Assembly (NCBI RefSeq): GCF_007991515.1
Contig: NZ_BJYM01000023.1
Location: 1-64,000, forward strand
DNA: 64,000 nt
Direction: 5' to 3'
Source of the DNA: Oceanobacillus sojae
Lineage (GTDB): Bacteria > Bacillota > Bacilli > Bacillales > Amphibacillaceae
Shown here: in pieces, positions 63,132 through 64,000 of the stretch
Layout of the letters: each line of letters starts with the position of its first letter
Numbering within the stretch: the first letter of the stretch is position 1
Notes under the pieces: generated by a model
What the model was told of the DNA's origin: nothing
Database searches by the model: none
Seen by the model: only the letters and a program-made list of their open reading frames with translations
Position numbers and translations under genes: made by a program

Positions 63132-63498
63132 CATCTGTTTTACCCCAAAAAGGGTTTCCAAATACGGAAACCCTTTTAATCATTTAATAAATGCTTATTA
63201 ATAAAAAGGGACCCCCGAAATACGATTATCATTTGAACATATGAATAATTTATGCAAATTCATTAATAATGGATATAGACGAAATTGGTTTTCCGCATCA
63301 TACACCGCATTGCCCGGTTTCTGCTTAAAATCCTCGAATTTTCTCTGTTCTTAAAGCGGGAGTGTTACAGCAAGTTATACTGCGATACATAAAAGCATTT
63401 CAATTAAAAAGGAGTTATCCTTTAACTTTTGTAGCTGAAGGCTTATAATAAAATATAATGCATAAATCACTGTATGAAAATGGAGAGGGAGATTTTGG
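63132..63498. other. Intergenic region between sspE and ntdP
   Basis: 367 bases starting with a terminator (63146-63178). The promoter of ntdP is probably near 63446-63460 (TATAAT-like words). No other gene is supported. Confidence 0.5.
63146..63178 (+). terminator. sspE terminator
   Basis: AAAAGGGTTTCC / GGAAACCCTTTT stem. Confidence 0.88.
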
Positions 63499-64000
63499 AT
63501 GGTTTCTCCAAACGCTGGTTCGAAAATGATGATACAAAGTTATAAGCATAGTGGACAACTTCATAGAGTCTGGAAAAATAGTGTGGTATTAAAAGGTACG
63601 GAAAGCGTTATAATTGGTGCAAATGACCGGACAAAGGTTATTGAAAGTGACGGCCATTCATGGATGACGAGAGAGCCTGCTATTTGTTATTTTGATGCCA
63701 GGCATTGGTTTAATATTATAGGTATGCTCAGGGATGATGGAATACACTATTACTGCAACCTCAGCTCTCCGTTTGTTTATGATGAAAATGATGAAGCTTT
63801 GAAATATATTGACTATGATTTGGACGTGAAGGTATTTCCAGATATGACTTTTCATCTTCTTGATGAAGATGAATATGAAGAAAATAAAGCCTTAATGCAT
63901 TATCCTGAAGAAATTGACCGTATTCTTTATCAGCAATTAGACATCTTAATTCATTGGATTCGTCAAGGGAAAGGTCCATTTTCTCCTGGATTCGTTGATG
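63499..64000 (+). CDS. ntdP: Nucleoside tri-/diphosphate phosphatase NtdP (YgaC), cut by the window end
   Basis: The first 167 codons of a DUF402-family enzyme that removes phosphates from nucleoside tri- and diphosphates. It aligns closely with B. subtilis Yga[61 protein letters not shown] and [25 protein letters not shown], which carry the metal-binding Asp/Glu residues. About ten further residues are expected beyond the window. GGAGAGGGAG lies upstream of the ATG at 63499. Confidence 0.93.
   Translation, partial: MVSPNAGSKMMIQSYKHSGQLHRVWKNSVVLKGTESVIIGANDRTKVIESDGHSWMTREPAICYFDARHWFNIIGMLRDDGIHYYCNLSSPFVYDENDEALKYIDYDLDVKVFPDMTFHLLDEDEYEENKALMHYPEEIDRILYQQLDILIHWIRQGKGPFSPGFVD

Overview
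The window is low-GC Firmicute DNA of the Bacillaceae, most like Oceanobacillus/Virgibacillus. The evidence is AT-rich sequence, strong AGGAGG-type ribosome sites, a gamma-type spore protein (sspE), pdaA, mreBH and the SinI family. Several blocks keep Bacillus subtilis gene order: yfkJ-yfkI-yfkH, yfhF/recX/yfhH/yfhP/mutY/sspE, and ygaC (ntdP) at the right edge. No rRNA, canonical tRNA, CRISPR array, phage or complete transposon is visible.

Layout. Positions 1-12 kb hold housekeeping and small accessory genes: D-2-hydroxyacid dehydrogenase, a nuclease lipoprotein, a peptidoglycan-binding protein, acetyltransferases, an RluA-type pseudouridine synthase, a DmpA-type peptidase, a TlpA-like thioredoxin, a PadR/HAAS pair and an ABC-F ATPase. 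Positions 12-35 kb hold metabolism and envelope genes: a CoA-disulfide reductase homologue, a sodium symporter, a probable lysine-degradation pair (aldehyde dehydrogenase plus lysine 6-dehydrogenase-like), mreBH, a CAP-domain protein, a CoA-transferase/enoyl-CoA hydratase operon, a SAM-riboswitch-controlled metQ, glutaminase, yfkJIH, an amino-acid ABC binding protein and permease without an ATPase, yfkD, an NhaC/YuiF-type antiporter, pdaA and CtsR-controlled clpE.

The most unusual region is 35.1-53.6 kb. Two response regulators of receiver + SARP/BTAD-like type alternate with two paralogous hybrid kinases of about 1020 residues. Each kinase has a 7TM-DISM-like sensor, a HisKA kinase, a receiver and then a second, LytS-type kinase. 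A decayed third response regulator lies before kinase 2. A 2592-residue LPxTG surface protein follows. All four transcription units (regulator 1, relic/kinase 2, regulator 2, surface protein) share an upstream direct repeat of about TGTATAGAA with an exact 11-bp period, the geometry used by SARP regulators. I infer an autoregulated, duplicated signalling module whose output is the giant adhesin. A small SinI-like antirepressor gene follows the adhesin. No sortase gene is in view.

The right end (53.8-64 kb) holds a ComEC-like metallohydrolase, an SPFH protein with a ribbon-helix-helix partner, an acetyltransferase with a structured leader RNA, an Rpn-type nuclease gene with a LexA-like operator in its promoter, and the conserved yfh block. 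Foldback/MITE-like repeats with GGATGTTCAAAAAGT ends occur at 13.4 kb and 26.1 kb, with an end fragment at 44.3 kb. The 26.1-kb copy abuts the 5' end of the yfkH homologue, which now lacks an obvious start.
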